This document shows positions 45,901 through 54,482 of a stretch of DNA of 64,000 bases, one piece after another (positions within the stretch are counted from its first letter, which is position 1; each line of letters opens with the position of its first letter). Under the pieces are notes generated by a model. That model saw only the letters and a list, made by a program, of their open reading frames with translations, searched no databases and was not told the origin of the DNA. Origin of the DNA: Owenia fusiformis (taxonomy: Eukaryota; Annelida; Polychaeta; Sabellida; Oweniidae); the NCBI GenBank assembly GCA_903813345.2, contig CAIIXF020000008.1, forward strand, positions 71,341 to 135,340, given 5' to 3'. The translations under genes were made by a program, and so were the position numbers.

Positions 45901-48900
45901 ACAATTTATATTTCTCTCATGGAACTGATGTAACATTCCTGTTCAGACAATATCGTTCGACTTATAAGTACCTTTTTGTAAGTGTTTCTATTGAATCAAG
46001 TGATTGACATTTTTGAAGACAGAAATGTCCCTCATGCAAGAGTAATATTTGTCCCTTGCAAGAGTAATATTTGTCCAGAATTGTAATTGTTCCTTTGGAA
46101 GAATTGTATTTGTCCCTTGCAAGAATTGTATTTGTCCATTGCAAGAGTAATATTTGTCCCTTGCAAGAATTGTATTTGTCCCTTGCAAGTGTTATATTTG
46201 TCCCTTGCAAGAGTAATATTTGTCCCTTGTAAGAGTAATATTTGTCCCTTTCAAGAATTGTATTTGTCCATTGCAAGAGTAATATTTGTCCCTTGCAAGA
46301 ATTGTATTTGTCCATTGCAAGAGTAATATTTGTCCCTTGCAAGAATTGTATTTGTCCATTGCAAGAGTAATATTTGTCCCTTGCAAGAGTAATATTTGTC
46401 CCTTGCAAGAATTGTACTTGTCCCTTGAGAGTGCAATATTTGTCCATTGCAAGAATTGTATTTGTCCATTGCAAGAGTAATATTTGTCCCTTGCAAGAAT
46501 TGTATTTGTCCATTGCAAGAGTAATATTTGTCCCTTGCAAGAATTGTATTTGTCCATTGCAAGAGTAATATTTGTCCCTTGCAAGAGTAATATTTGTCCC
46601 TTGCAAGAATTGTACTTGTCCCTTGAGAGTGCAATATTTGTCCATTGCAAGAATTGTATTTGTCCATTGCAAGAGTAATATTTGTCCCTTGCAAGAGTAA
46701 TATTTGTCCCTTGCAAGAATTGTACTTGTCCCTTGAGAGTACAATATTTGTCCATTGCAAGAATTGTATTCGTCCATTGCAAGAGTAATATTTGTCCCTT
46801 GCAAGAGTAATATTTGTCCCTTGCAAGAATTGTACTTGTCCCTTGAGAGTGCAATATTTGTCCATTGCAAGAATTGTATTTGTATGTAACATTGCAGTGG
46901 TTGGAGTAGCCCTTTAAATGGATTATACAAGAGATGCAGTGAAGCTCTAAAGCAGGCCCTCTATGATGCAGCCAAACCTTTATGTTCACATTATGGTGCA
47001 ATAGTGGCTATACTAGCTTTGGGAAGCCAGGTGATTATACCCTTGGTTATTCATTTTCATGCCATCTAACAAACAGATCAAACATCGAGATAAAGACATT
47101 TCAAAAAAAAGAAAGTCTGTGCTGAGCAACTTTTTTGTTTTAAATTTTAAACAAAGAATTTTCCATCGTTACGTTAAAGGATGAGTCTGGGTATTGACTT
47201 AAAAAATATTGAAAATTGTAATGTCTGAAAAACCAACTCAATCACACATATTATTAAACTTCAATATCTTATCCTTCTTCTGAGAGTACAAAAATATCAA
47301 TTTGTATTACATTTAATGAAGAATATTGGCATCAAAGACAGTGCATATCACTTTGTCAGAAATCAAGGGCAAATATTAAATGAATTATTTATACAAAAAG
47401 TTTGAAACATATCCTCTAAAACATTGCTTACTTTTTTTTGTATAGACATTGAATGGTATTTCTGGATAAGTGAATTGGTGTTTATCTGGATAATCAAGGG
47501 ATTATAGTCACTCAAAGTTACTGAGCATCCAGTTTTGAGACTTCAATTGTGTTGGTGAAGTTGCACATATTTCAATCAAATTCATGCTGAGCACAACATT
47601 TTGGTTTCAATTTTATAATCTCTATACATGACCCTGGTGATGAAGAGTAGGAATCAGTCAAAAAACCTAGACCAGAAAAATGTGCTCATTGTGAAAACTA
47701 AAAGTGAAGCAACTTTTTTTCTGATATTTTTCTTACATCAAATAGCAGCCATCTTGTTTTTCCCCCTTCAAATTAAACTGGCGGGAAATTCAAAAATTTG
47801 AAAAAAAATTAATCCTTAAATATATTTCAAAAATATGATTTTGTTTTTAATTCTTCATGGGTCTTTGGTTATTTCTTCTTTGTAAGTCATACATGTTGCC
47901 ATTGGTGTTTTTTCAATGATAATGACTATTTTTTGTTTTTGTTTGTTAAGATACCTATTCTGACTCTCAGCAGGGGGTTAATTATGCATCAGAACTCGTG
48001 AAAAAGTAAATATACTATCAAATATAACTAGGACAGTAATAAAAAACATATTTCATAATATATAATCCATCACAAAATTGTTCACTAAAATTGCTAATTT
48101 TACTCAATTGAACACCATCTGTTGTGTATGTATGTCGTTAAAATGTCAAAAGCTGTCAAAAATGGAAAATTATCTGGTTTCAACCTATTTTAGAACCTGG
48201 AATTCAAGAGGTTAATAGGTCATCTCTTATCTTCTATTAGATTACCTTTTTTCTGTTTCAGGCAATATCTGAGATTCTACTTCCCCATATCTCCACCTAT
48301 TGGCCACACCTGACATCTATTATGGAGGACCAAACCTACACCAACTGTCAGGTGAAGACTGATGCTCACAGAGTACATGCTGTTCTACTGGTATGATTAA
48401 CACCATCAGCCACAGTGGTTTAACTATATAGACTGAAGTAAATTCAGTCACATATTCAGGTTAAGTACATGATGGAGAAACCAGAAATAAAGTGACACTT
48501 GAGTTTATGAAATTTATTTTTAAAATAAAAATTATATTAAATTAGTGAAGCTGATTTTCCATTTTATGCAATTCCAGCTGGCATGCGAGTGTGTTTTGAA
48601 GTCCAAAATAAATGAAGCTCTTGCCGAACAAGATGAGCCCCCTACAATAACAACAAAAACAGAGCTTATATCAATAACAAATACTGAACCTTCAACTACA
48701 ACTTCGCAAGTTCCCTTGTTGGATGCCATTAAAGTAGAACCAGGTGACTCTAAGACTCTAGAAGAAACTGGAATATTCCAGTCAGGTGTCCTCCTGGAGC
48801 CTGATCGCGCCCAGAAGACTCCTATATCATTGAACGATTTATATGCAGAACTCTATGGCTATTTTGGGGACAGCTTAGCCACAAGGCTTCCCCAGCATCA

Positions 48901-49468
48901 AATTAGTAATTTCTACCAACCAAAATCTCCAAAATCACCTGTGCACTTGACTGACCCAGACACATTTAAAAGTGGTGAAGAACTTCTATCAGTGTTCCTA
49001 AAACCAGGGGTGAAAACTGAGGGTAGCAATCACTCACCTATGGAGGTTGGGGGTGACGGTTCCAGCACTTATAGCTCAGACCCCCAGAAACTTACTGTGA
49101 AAAGTTCATTAGAACAACCAGATCATGGTATCAAGTTAACTGTAGGTAGACCTGGTAAACTCAAAAGTGGGAAAAGACCTGAATCTCGACGTAAACGAAA
49201 ACAAAGTCATAAAACTCTAATGCAAGAATATTTTGAGAGTTCCCGGATGTGTAAGCGAGAAGCAGTGTTTAGTTTTCAATTCAGGGGAACTGTCCACAAA
49301 CAGAAAACATTGAGGAGTTTCTCAGTGAGTGGAGAGACATCTGAACCACCTACACCTGCTACTAAACTAACATTTCCCTTATTTGGTAAACGAAAGGCCA
49401 CCAAAAATGGTACAGCTCGTAAAAAGAAAATAGCTACAGCTTGTGGTAATATGTTGGCTATAATGTAG
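27775..49468 (+). CDS. TAF6L: TAF6-like histone-fold/HEAT protein of SAGA (complete, 10 coding exons)
   Basis: Exons are 27775-27936, 32280-32366, 35938-36088, 39735-39785, 40191-40372, 42851-42952, 45763-45887, 46898-47030, 48262-48390 and 48578-49468. They join to 2013 nt (670 residues; human TAF6L is 622). The histone fold spans about residues 14-85 (DSIQTMGESVGLSEISEEVA, SEDVSYRLREIIQ, KRLTTEDFNRAVR). A linker holds DERDINLVEVA. The conserved HEAT domain spans about 145-375 (MKIALTDLRTNTKIIPVLPY, LEPLAASINPLNDHWALRDY, LCSHYGAIVAILALGSQ, LPHISTYWPHL). A late motif DLYAELYGYFGDSLATRL (about 457) and a basic tail follow. The FGDSLATR motif and LEPLAASINPLNDHW match TAF6L better than TAF6. 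TAF6L pairs with TAF9 in the SAGA/PCAF acetyltransferase complex (family knowledge). Introns 1, 2, 6 and 7 contain arrays abutting splice sites. Confidence 0.93.
27958..28570. repeat. 148-bp tandem array after TAF6L exon 1
   Basis: Units start 'tagcatttgg' at 27961, 28109, 28257, 28405 and 28553: exactly 148 bp each, four full copies plus a partial one. Each unit carries a perfect hairpin: 'catgggctcta', a short loop, 'tagagcccatg'. The array begins about 20 bp after the exon 1 donor. Its 'cttgtatagtagtaacatta' and 'tatattgcttc' resemble the donor region 'caggtataatattatataacgcttc'. The high identity between copies suggests recent amplification. Confidence 0.9.
28600..30350. other. TAF6L intron 1, unassigned stretch
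   Basis: Mostly AT-rich sequence without clear repeats. Open frames on both strands at 29558-30244 are short and have no start or splice context I can support. One minus-strand frame (29821-30075) has a leucine-rich look ('KLSNLEVLHFYMCNKLTFKA'), weakly reminiscent of an LRR unit. It may be a gene fragment or chance. Confidence 0.3.
30355..31342. mobile_element. Long 'acaggcccatagccaggggg' element with internal tandem repeats
   Basis: Ends 'acaggcccatagccaggggg' and 'ctggctacaggcatgg' are inverse and related to 25838-25955. Between about 30575 and 31000 it holds four to five units of about 90-100 bp starting 'aatcatatattttgatccta' and containing 'atcgctcagaacgc'. No coding sequence. Confidence 0.6.
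31935..31994. repeat. Short tandem duplication
   Basis: 'cctggggtatattcgcgatc' plus 'aatacc' occurs twice in a row and a third partial time. Located 280 bp upstream of TAF6L exon 2. Confidence 0.7.
32280..32366 (+). CDS. TAF6L: TAF6L coding exon 2
   Basis: TCCQFMRHSKRKRLTTEDFN then RAVRNNNTP. Acceptor 'ttctttcag', donor 'ACACCA|gtatgt', phase 0 on both sides. The donor with its last exon bases is repeated in the array that follows. Confidence 0.9.
32361..33004. repeat. Tandem array of the TAF6L exon 2 donor
   Basis: About 11 units of two alternating types (about 55 and 65 bp) share 'acaccagtatgtattgaaa'. The exon ends ...ATACACCA|gtatgtatt, so each unit repeats the last exon bases and the donor. 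One more unit lies beyond the inserted CCATGG element at about 35137-35160. Type A continues 'ttgaaagagtattcacatta', type B 'cttaaaaagaattcacagag'. Confidence 0.92.
33005..35130. mobile_element. 2.1-kb element with CCATGG-rich terminal inverted repeats
   Basis: Ends 'cccttaagaaaaaagccatg' and its inverse '...catggcttttttcctaaggg'. Arms of about 180 bp are inverse copies of each other and made largely of CCATGG and closely related words (e.g. 'gccatggtaaccatggtatt'). A second CCATGG cluster sits internally (33655-33850, 'caatcaaaagccatgg' repeats). No transposase. It is inserted in the exon 2 donor array, whose last unit continues at 35131. Confidence 0.8.
35188..35771. mobile_element. Tc1/mariner-type MITE
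   Basis: 'tacaggatgtccggaaagta' with inner 'aagatacaaa' at the left and the inverse at the right (ending 'ctttccggacaccctgta'). TIRs of about 40 bp, TA boundaries, 584 bp, 170 bp upstream of TAF6L exon 3. Confidence 0.8.
35938..36088 (+). CDS. TAF6L: TAF6L coding exon 3
   Basis: PVYGQNGTDQAHFRQVKEAD through INLVEVANHTFTPQLPGDVT. Acceptor 'taatttcag', donor 'TTAAAG|gtagac', ends in phase 1. Confidence 0.9.
36765..36838. repeat. Hairpin 'catcttcg...cgaagatg'
   Basis: 'cagcatcttcgcacgctcgg' faces 'ccgagtgaacgaagatgatt' around 'tcttcactgcgttccgacgggag'. The surrounding 'tattattcag' and 'attattcag' words are also repeated. Probably a small remnant element. Confidence 0.45.
37002..38446. mobile_element. 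Mutator-like non-autonomous element (9-bp duplication)
   Basis: Ends 'ggctttgtataaaaaaactt' and '...ggtttttgtacaaagtc', flanked by 'ttaaatata' and 'ttgaatata' (one mismatch). The inner arms ('tgaagggttcaattttaaa' and inverse) are shared with 14452-14944. Parts of the interior ('caacctaaatgtggcaata', 'acaattcagcatagacgaag') recur at 58200-58500. The short open frame at 37066-37257 begins within the arm and is not supported as a gene. Confidence 0.7.
39060..39480. repeat. GACCTT-rich degenerate repeat
   Basis: Four loosely repeated blocks of about 100-110 bp built on 'tttgaccttcattgac', 'ttctcaaggtcaaaa' and 'aaaatcatctacaagtt'. Closely related text is found in the element at 51690-53150. It lies in TAF6L intron 3. 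Confidence 0.6.
39735..39785 (+). CDS. TAF6L: TAF6L coding exon 4 (51 nt)
   Basis: ASWLAVEGMYRGAAQPP, corresponding to the 'W L . . EG' segment of TAF6 proteins. Acceptor 'ctcatag', donor 'CTCCAG|gtgcag', phase 1 on both sides. It was found from the phase; it is too short to stand out as an open frame. Confidence 0.85.
40191..40372 (+). CDS. TAF6L: TAF6L coding exon 5
   Basis: VKPPDKVPKLVSEDLIVYYD through LPYFINFVNSG. Acceptor 'taattgcag', donor 'AGTGGG|gtataa', ends in phase 0. Confidence 0.9.
40505..41161. mobile_element. MITE with TACAGGGTGGT ends
   Basis: 'tacagggtggtcaaaaaaat' and the inverse '...ttttttaccaccctgta', TA bounded. The inner inverted pairs extend over about 200 bp per arm ('ctccctgatattt' and 'aaatatcagggag', 'gactgatagtcacaatttta' and inverse). 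The open frame at 40745-40972 is the loop of this foldback, not a gene. Confidence 0.75.
41341..42763. mobile_element. 1.4-kb element with ~300-bp inverted repeats and IS630/Tc1-type transposase remnant
   Basis: The left arm (41341-41660) and right arm (42465-42763) are inverse copies ('tatcataacattaaggtatt', 'tttgaatatcaatggtgcat', 'aacacattctttatgttcac'). Between them on the minus strand is a decayed transposase fragment (41706-42010). Confidence 0.75.
41706..42010 (-). pseudogene. Decayed IS630/Tc1-type transposase C-terminus
   Basis: Minus-strand reading: 'TLEYLEENTPRFINPDEWLP' 'NTPGASPCDSHTWGHLKQHI', a stop, then 'QLKEVLQKWRKLPQESLDQ'. This matches the pattern near the last catalytic residue of Tc1/IS630 transposases, 'fi...eWPpnSPDLNPid..WgyLK.....' then 'l......W..ip...i'. 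The expected SPDLNP is altered to TPGASP, and stops interrupt it, so it is inactive. Confidence 0.6.
42851..42952 (+). CDS. TAF6L: TAF6L coding exon 6
   Basis: MKTVSHDIGQLTKLLHTVKS through SLYLEPLAY. Acceptor 'atttcaag', donor 'GCATAT|gtgagtat', phase 0. This donor is the apparent source of the 29-bp array. Confidence 0.9.
42953..44950. repeat. 29-bp tandem array of the TAF6L exon 6 donor
   Basis: About 55 copies of 'tatgtaagtattataagtga' + 'aatactgcc' (29 bp), starting at the donor of exon 6 (TAT|gtgagtatt). Every copy contains TATGTAAGTAT, a near-perfect consensus 5' splice site and better than the real one (GTGAGT). A 350-bp hairpin element interrupts it at 44416-44765. The very uniform units suggest recent expansion or homogenisation. 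Confidence 0.95.
44416..44765 (-). mobile_element. 350-bp element with long terminal hairpin (relative of 4722-5036)
   Basis: In reverse orientation it begins 'ttacatacctagcgtagcat' and then 'ttgtatggaagtcaatgg', as do the 315-bp copies in the 87-bp array. It ends with a long hairpin ('cattgaatatatgcc' pairing with its inverse, inside which 'gacgtcaatatagccc' pairs with 'gggttatattgacg'). Flanked by TA on both sides. The middle differs from the 315-bp copies. Confidence 0.7.
44960..45385. mobile_element. Inverted-repeat relic
   Basis: 'ggcccccacgtgattagtaa' (about 45117) faces 'gatcacgtgggggccaataa' (about 45294), with further pairing of 'tttctcaac' and 'gatgagaaa'-type ends. A degraded foldback element in TAF6L intron 6. 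Contains several TGACGTCA-like words ('attatgacgtcatgat'). Confidence 0.45.
45763..45887 (+). CDS. TAF6L: TAF6L coding exon 7
   Basis: LDGLLQCILYCILEPLAASI then NPLNDHWALRDYAANLLIHL. Acceptor 'gttctag', donor 'ATAAA|gtaagt', ends in phase 2. Confidence 0.9.
46020..46890. repeat. 22-bp tandem array before TAF6L exon 8
   Basis: About 40 copies of roughly 22 bp: 'gtaatatttgtcccttgcaa' and 'attgtatttgtccattgcaa' types, in a higher-order order. It ends 7 to 20 bases before the exon 8 acceptor, which reads 'tttgtatgtaacattgcag'. Units contain 'tttgtccattgcaag', similar to that acceptor. The repeat is open in many frames, giving long but meaningless reading frames on both strands. Confidence 0.92.
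46898..47030 (+). CDS. TAF6L: TAF6L coding exon 8
   Basis: GWSSPLNGLYKRCSEALKQA then AKPLCSHYGAIVAILALGSQ. Acceptor 'aacattgcag', directly after the 22-bp array. Donor 'GCCAG|gtgatt', ends in phase 0. Confidence 0.9.
47031..48261. other. TAF6L: TAF6L intron 8, no repeat or gene seen
   Basis: AT-rich intron between exons 8 and 9. I see no inverted repeats, tandem arrays or coding stretches in it, which makes it the longest plain intron of this gene. Confidence 0.5.
48262..48390 (+). CDS. TAF6L: TAF6L coding exon 9
   Basis: AISEILLPHISTYWPHLTSI then KTDAHRVHAVLL. Acceptor 'tgtttcag', donor 'CTACTG|gtatga', phase 0. Confidence 0.9.
48578..49468 (+). CDS. TAF6L: TAF6L coding exon 10 (terminal)
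   Basis: LACECVLKSKINEALAEQDE, a low-complexity Thr/Ser/Pro segment, LNDLYAELYGYFGDSLATRL, a second disordered stretch, and basic clusters (SGKRPESRRKRKQSHK, KRKATKNGTARKKK) that look like nuclear localisation signals. Stop TAG at 49466-49468. Acceptor 'aattccag'. Confidence 0.92.
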   Translation: MACECVLKSKINEALAEQDEPPTITTKTELISITNTEPSTTTSQVPLLDAIKVEPGDSKTLEETGIFQSGVLLEPDRAQKTPISLNDLYAELYGYFGDSLATRLPQHQISNFYQPKSPKSPVHLTDPDTFKSGEELLSVFLKPGVKTEGSNHSPMEVGGDGSSTYSSDPQKLTVKSSLEQPDHGIKLTVGRPGKLKSGKRPESRRKRKQSHKTLMQEYFESSRMCKREAVFSFQFRGTVHKQKTLRSFSVSGETSEPPTPATKLTFPLFGKRKATKNGTARKKKIATACGNMLAIM

Positions 49469-49550
49469 CTACTTGTTAAAGTAATATATTGGCTTTAACA
49501 AATGTCACAGTATGAAAGAAAATATATATAGTTTTCAAGACTCTTTTATA

Positions 49551-49556
49551 AATAAA
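49551..49556 (+). terminator. TAF6L: Polyadenylation signal of the TAF6L gene
   Basis: AATAAA 83 bp after the stop codon, followed by a T-rich region ('gtctgttaaaggttttattg'). Confidence 0.75.
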
Positions 49557-50088
49557 CATGCTTGTCTGTTAAAGGTTTTATTGTAATACTTATCCTTTCA
49601 ACCTGAATATATGTACAATGTGGCTAGCCCTTATTTTTAACTTCATTTTTTTTTTATTCATAGAATTTATTTTACAAATACATAAAGTACATAAACATTA
49701 TACACTTGTAGTGGCTTTGCTGAAGGCATTATCAGCCACTTGATTAATAATTGCAGGGTGAAGAAAAAAGAAAAATTTAAATATGGACTCAAGAGTGAAG
49801 TGAGTGGTGGCAGGGAAACCTTCACATTTGCACATTTTTCTAAGAATGATGCAGTGAGCTTGAGAATTTTCAAATTAGTGGATTTAGTTAAGTTTGAATC
49901 CCCATGAAGAAATAATTCTACTTTGTCCCTCTTGTGTTTGAATTGAGAATAACCAAAATTAAGAAAAGCTAAATTGTTTTCCAACTATTCTAAGAATGGA
50001 GCACGGAGAATACAGGAACTTCATGTTCATAAGTCCTTTGGTCTTGTGTGACCTCCAGAGTATCTCACTAAATGCTATAGATCTTGCA

Positions 50089-50564
50089 TACCGGATTTTC
50101 TCGCATATACGCCCCCCTAAATTTAGGCCCATGGGCCAAAAATCGAATGTAGTACGCTTATACGCCCATGGGCCTATAAAAAATGACTATTTATTGATTT
50201 TTTCAATAAATTCAAGAGTATTTTGTCACTGGCAGATCGTTCTGTCGTTACTTTGTTTCAACATTAAGTTCAACGCTGTGCTGTAAGTGGCAGTGGTGGA
50301 TCGTTCTGTTGTTACTTTGTTTCAACATTAAGTCCAAGGTTGTAGGTCCTCTATAATTCTTACAAAACATGCGGTAGGACTACAACAGTAGGTACGGTAA
50401 ACCATTTTATTCATCAGCTCTTCTCACCTTTACGCCCACTGGGCCAAAAATCGAAAGTAGTACACTTATACGCCCATGGGCGAAAAATAAGAGGTAAAAT
50501 AACAGACGAAATTACCCCTTCTTTCAGTTATACGCCCAGGGCTTATATGCGAGAAAATCCGGTA
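50089..50564. mobile_element. Foldback MITE with TACCGGATTTTCTCGCATAT ends
   Basis: 'taccggattttctcgcatat' then 'acgccc' at the left, with the inverse 'gcttatatgcgagaaaatcc' then 'ggta' at the right. The inner arms pair 'gcccatgggccaaaaatcga' and related words. A 60-70-bp block ('gatcgttctgt', 'gttactttgtttcaacatta') is duplicated in the loop. TA boundaries. Confidence 0.7.
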
Positions 50565-51221
50565 CATGTAAATGTGCCATGACTTTGTTATTTCCAATGT
50601 TAACCTCTTGAATCCCAGGCTCTAAAATTGGCATGAAACCAGAGAATTTTTCATTTTTTGCCACCTTTTGACATTTTATTACATACCTATACAACTTTAG
50701 ATGCTCAGCTTAGTAAAATTGGATGGCAGAGATCATTTCTACACGTTTTAAAACAATTTTTGTGTAAATTGGATGAAAATTGTTCAAATGAGAGTGATTT
50801 TTGTGAAAAATTTTGTGACGGATTTTCTCGTCCCTCTGAGCACCAGTCTTATTTCATTTGTGACGGATATATCCGTCACTCTGGGTATTCAAGAGTTTAA
50901 ACTGAAGTCATTTCATAAAATAACATGAAATGAATTTTGAGGATAACAGCAAAAATATTTTCATCACAAACTAAAGTATTCAATTTCTTTATCCAGTGAT
51001 ATATTTCCTCAGAAAGTTCCATGCTGCTTTTTGTACAACTGCTTCATTCAATTTTGCAACTTCTACAAAAGTTGAGGGCCTGGATCCTATACATTTCCAT
51101 CTCTAGTTCATTCTCATCTGTCATTTGTTTTGAGTTTCAAATCAATTGACAAAAGAGGGTTTTCTGAAACTATTGCTTTCACAAAAAAAACATGATTACA
51201 GTATATGGTTCTCTTTTAAAG

Positions 51222-53690
51222 GCCCAGTCTGGGGTAGACTGTAAATCTAGTAAATCTCGTAAATCTAGTAAACCTAGTAAATCTAGTAAAATCTTGTAAA
51301 ATCTTGTAAACTTTTTAGGGACCATTCATTTGATATCAATGTCAGTCTCTATGTAAGAGTATTGGTGATTATGATTCCTTTTACAACATTAGAAAAATAC
51401 CTTCTCTGCATTAAAATTCAGAGTCTTTCCTTTCATAATCAATATACAAATTTTTTAACAAAATTGTGAAATATTATAATAAAAAAGAATGTTTAAGGGG
51501 CTGATATGATATGGCTTTAAACTATTAATTACAAGGAATACAAGGAACATATCATCATCAAAACGTAAATGGAAAGCATTGTAGAAATGCCATACTATAC
51601 TTTATGTATAGGTAAAGCAAATAGATCAATCAGTAAGTTGTCTCACTAGATTCCCCTTACTACAGCATTTGATTGTTTTTTTTTATTATCGCACTTTGAA
51701 AAAGTGCTATATTGCCGTCGTCTTGTGCTGTTGGGCGTGCGGGCGGGCGTGCGGGCGGGCGGGACATAAACCAAATCTTGTCATCTAATTTCCAGGATAA
51801 CTGCTTACCTGTTCAACTTGAAATTTTTACAGATGCAAGAGCAGACTAGTACCAAGATCTGATTAGGTTAAGGGCATGCTGGGTAAATTACGTGGCGGCC
51901 ATTTTGAATTTTTCAACAAATCTTGTCATCAAAATTCCAGGAAAACCACTTATCCGTTCAACTTGAAATTTTTACAGATGCAAGAGCTGACTATTGCCAA
52001 GATCTGATTAGGTTTTGGGTATGCTGGCTGAATTACATGGTGGCCATTTTGAATATTTCAATTTGGCGGCCATTTTGAATTTTTCAACTTGCTCCAAATT
52101 GACCAAATCTTTTTTTTAAAAACATCTACAAGTTCTCAGAAGTTCAAATCTGACCTTAGATTTCAGATTTGACTTTTCATTCACCTTCAGTGACCTTGAA
52201 AAGGTCAAAAAATTTGATTTTCTAAATTGATATTTTGGATTTAAATTTAGGTCAGCTTAATTACAAAACACCTACTGAGGTCTGAAAAAGTTAAATTTTC
52301 AAGGTCGAAGGTCAAGGTCATTAAACTAGGTCACAAATGATGTTATCCAAGTTTCTCAAAGTTTGAGACTACAAATCAATTCTTGTCATCAAAATTCCAA
52401 GAAAACCGCTAAGCTGTTCAACTTGAAAGTTTTACACATGCAATAGCAGACAAGTGCCAAGATCTGATTAGGTTTAGGGCATGCTGGGTAAACTACGTGG
52501 CGGCCATTTTGAATTTTTCAACAAATCTTGTCATCAAAATTCCAGGAAAACCACTTATCCGTTCAACTTGAAATTTTTACAGATGGAAGAGCAGACTATT
52601 GCCAAGATCTGATTAGGTTTTGGGTATGCTGGCTGAATTACATGGTGGCCTTTTTGAATTTTTCAATTTGGCGGCCATTTTGAATTTTTCAACTTGCTCC
52701 AAATTGACCAAATTTTTTTTTAAAAAACATCTACAAGTTCTCAGAAGTTCAAATCTGACCTTAGATTTCAGATTTGACCTTTCATTCACCTTCAGTGACC
52801 TTGAAAAGGTCAAAAAATTTGATTTTCTAAATTGATATTTTGGATTTAAATTTAGGTCAGCTTAATTACAAAACACCTACTGAGGTCTGAAAAAGTTAAA
52901 TTTTCAAGGTCGAAGGTCGTCAAATTAGGTCACAAACGATGTTATCTAAATTTTCCCAAAGTTCCAGACTACAAATAAATTCTTGTCATCAAAATTGCAG
53001 GAAAACCGCTAACCTTGTCAACTTGAAATGTTTACAGATGCAAGAGCAGACTAGTGCCAAGGTCTGATTAGGTTTTGGCCATGCTGGGTAAATTGCATGG
53101 TGGCCAGTTTGCTCTTCAAAGTGCGATATTTATCACTGTGTGTCTTGTTATTTTTTTGGGGTTGGCAAAAATCAATTTTGAAATTGCCATTTATCCATTC
53201 CTCTCACATTAGAACTTTTACAAATATTGTCAATTGAACAGCATCGCCAAAAAATAACCAATAACTAAATTATCTGATAGGCTAAGCATTATAACATTTT
53301 GTGAGGGAAAAACAAGCCTGTGTCATTTAGATGGTACGCATTGTCCCCTCAGTCCTTAAATATGTAACTTAATTTGTTAATAGAGCATGCTTCTTGGGTG
53401 GGTTGTGTATGATGATAAAATGGGTGTACCATTTGATAACCATTTTGTTATCCAGTACTAACATATAGTTGTTTTGTAACTAAATAAAATGAAATAAAAG
53501 GTAGAATTTTTTCTACATGTTCATTTCATTCATACAAAGGCATTTTCAGTGCTTTTTCGACATTTGCACTTTATATCTTAGACATTGAATAATCAAGTTT
53601 TTACAAGATTTTACAAGATTTTACTAGATTTACTAGATTTACTAGTTTTACTAGATTTACTAGATTTACAGTCTACCCCAGTCTGGACCT
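51222..53690. mobile_element. 2.5-kb element with 'aaatctagtaaatctagta' inverted ends
   Basis: 'cccagtctggggtagactgt' followed by several 'aaatctagt' repeats at the left, with the inverse at the right ('actagatttactagatttac' then 'agtctaccccagtctgg'). The terminal inverted repeats are themselves a 9-10-bp tandem. It carries a second, nested element at about 51690-53150. Confidence 0.75.
51690..53150. mobile_element. Nested repeat element with internal ~600-bp tandem duplication
   Basis: Begins 'tatcgcactttgaaaaagtg' with GGGCGTGCGGGCGGGC repeats, and ends near 'tcttcaaagtgcgatattta'. Inside, 'tcttgtcatcaaaattccag', 'cgttcaacttgaaatttt' and 'gccaagatctgattaggttt' recur about five times. The block 51920-52380 is nearly repeated at 52520-52980 (offset about 600 bp). 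Same style as 39060-39480. Short open frames here are repeat-derived. Confidence 0.7.
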
Positions 53691-53699
53691 GGCTGAAGC

Positions 53700-54474
53700 T
53701 TATAAAACAAGCTGTCACTGTTCAGCCAATCAGTGCTCATGTTGTCAGTTTAATATACATAAACACATGGTATGCTTCAAGTGAGATGCAGACTTAAACA
53801 ACATTTTCAGAATTTGGTACGAAAGGATTAGTATCGATATGGCGAACTGAATTGAGCACATGTTTCTCCAGTCATCTAAAATTTTACACATCATCAATCT
53901 AATGATCATCTTTTGAATGGTAACAATTTAATTTGAAAAAAAAATTCTTTTCTCTATATTGTTTTAGAAAACACATCAGACACTTCTTGGAATGAAACGA
54001 AACATCCATCTCAACATCATTGGAACAAAACGACATACATGTATACAGAATGTGTTTACTTCTCTCAATATTGTAATTATACAAATAGAGTTTGGTTGAT
54101 TTAAAAAAGTATCTTGTTCATGAAATAAAAAGTTTACTTTAATTTTTATCTATTTTGGGGGTTTTTGTTTTAATTTTTTGAATACTTTTTGTTAAATCAA
54201 CCTTTTCCTTTGTTTAACTATAATATTGAGAGGTCTAAGAAAATGTTGTGTAAGCTATTTTGATCAACAAGGTTCGGAAAGATATTGTATTTCATTCTCA
54301 GGTATTGGTAGAAAGGAACAAAAAACAATTGTACTAAAAATTAAAAAATATTAACAAAACAGTTATAAAGGTCAAATAATTTTGCATTAAATTGTCGTCA
54401 ATCTGTGACCATTACATAAATGACCAGGTTTTCAATAATTGGTTTAAAAGAAAAATAATGTTGAATTCAGCTCA
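53700..54474. other. Intergenic, nothing recognised
   Basis: AT-rich sequence between the 2.5-kb element and the hAT element. No exon with splice context, no repeat structure seen. Confidence 0.4.
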
Positions 54475-54482
54475 CTAAAATC

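Noticed and set aside
45962-47001. Long minus-strand reading frames (322, 269 and 213 codons) rich in 'KYNSCKGQILLLQ'
   Set aside because: They are the 22-bp tandem array read in three frames on the antisense strand of TAF6L intron 7. There is no start context, splice support or domain, and the plus strand is equally open.
48532-48729. 65-codon antisense frame at TAF6L exon 10
   Set aside because: Shadow of the coding strand.
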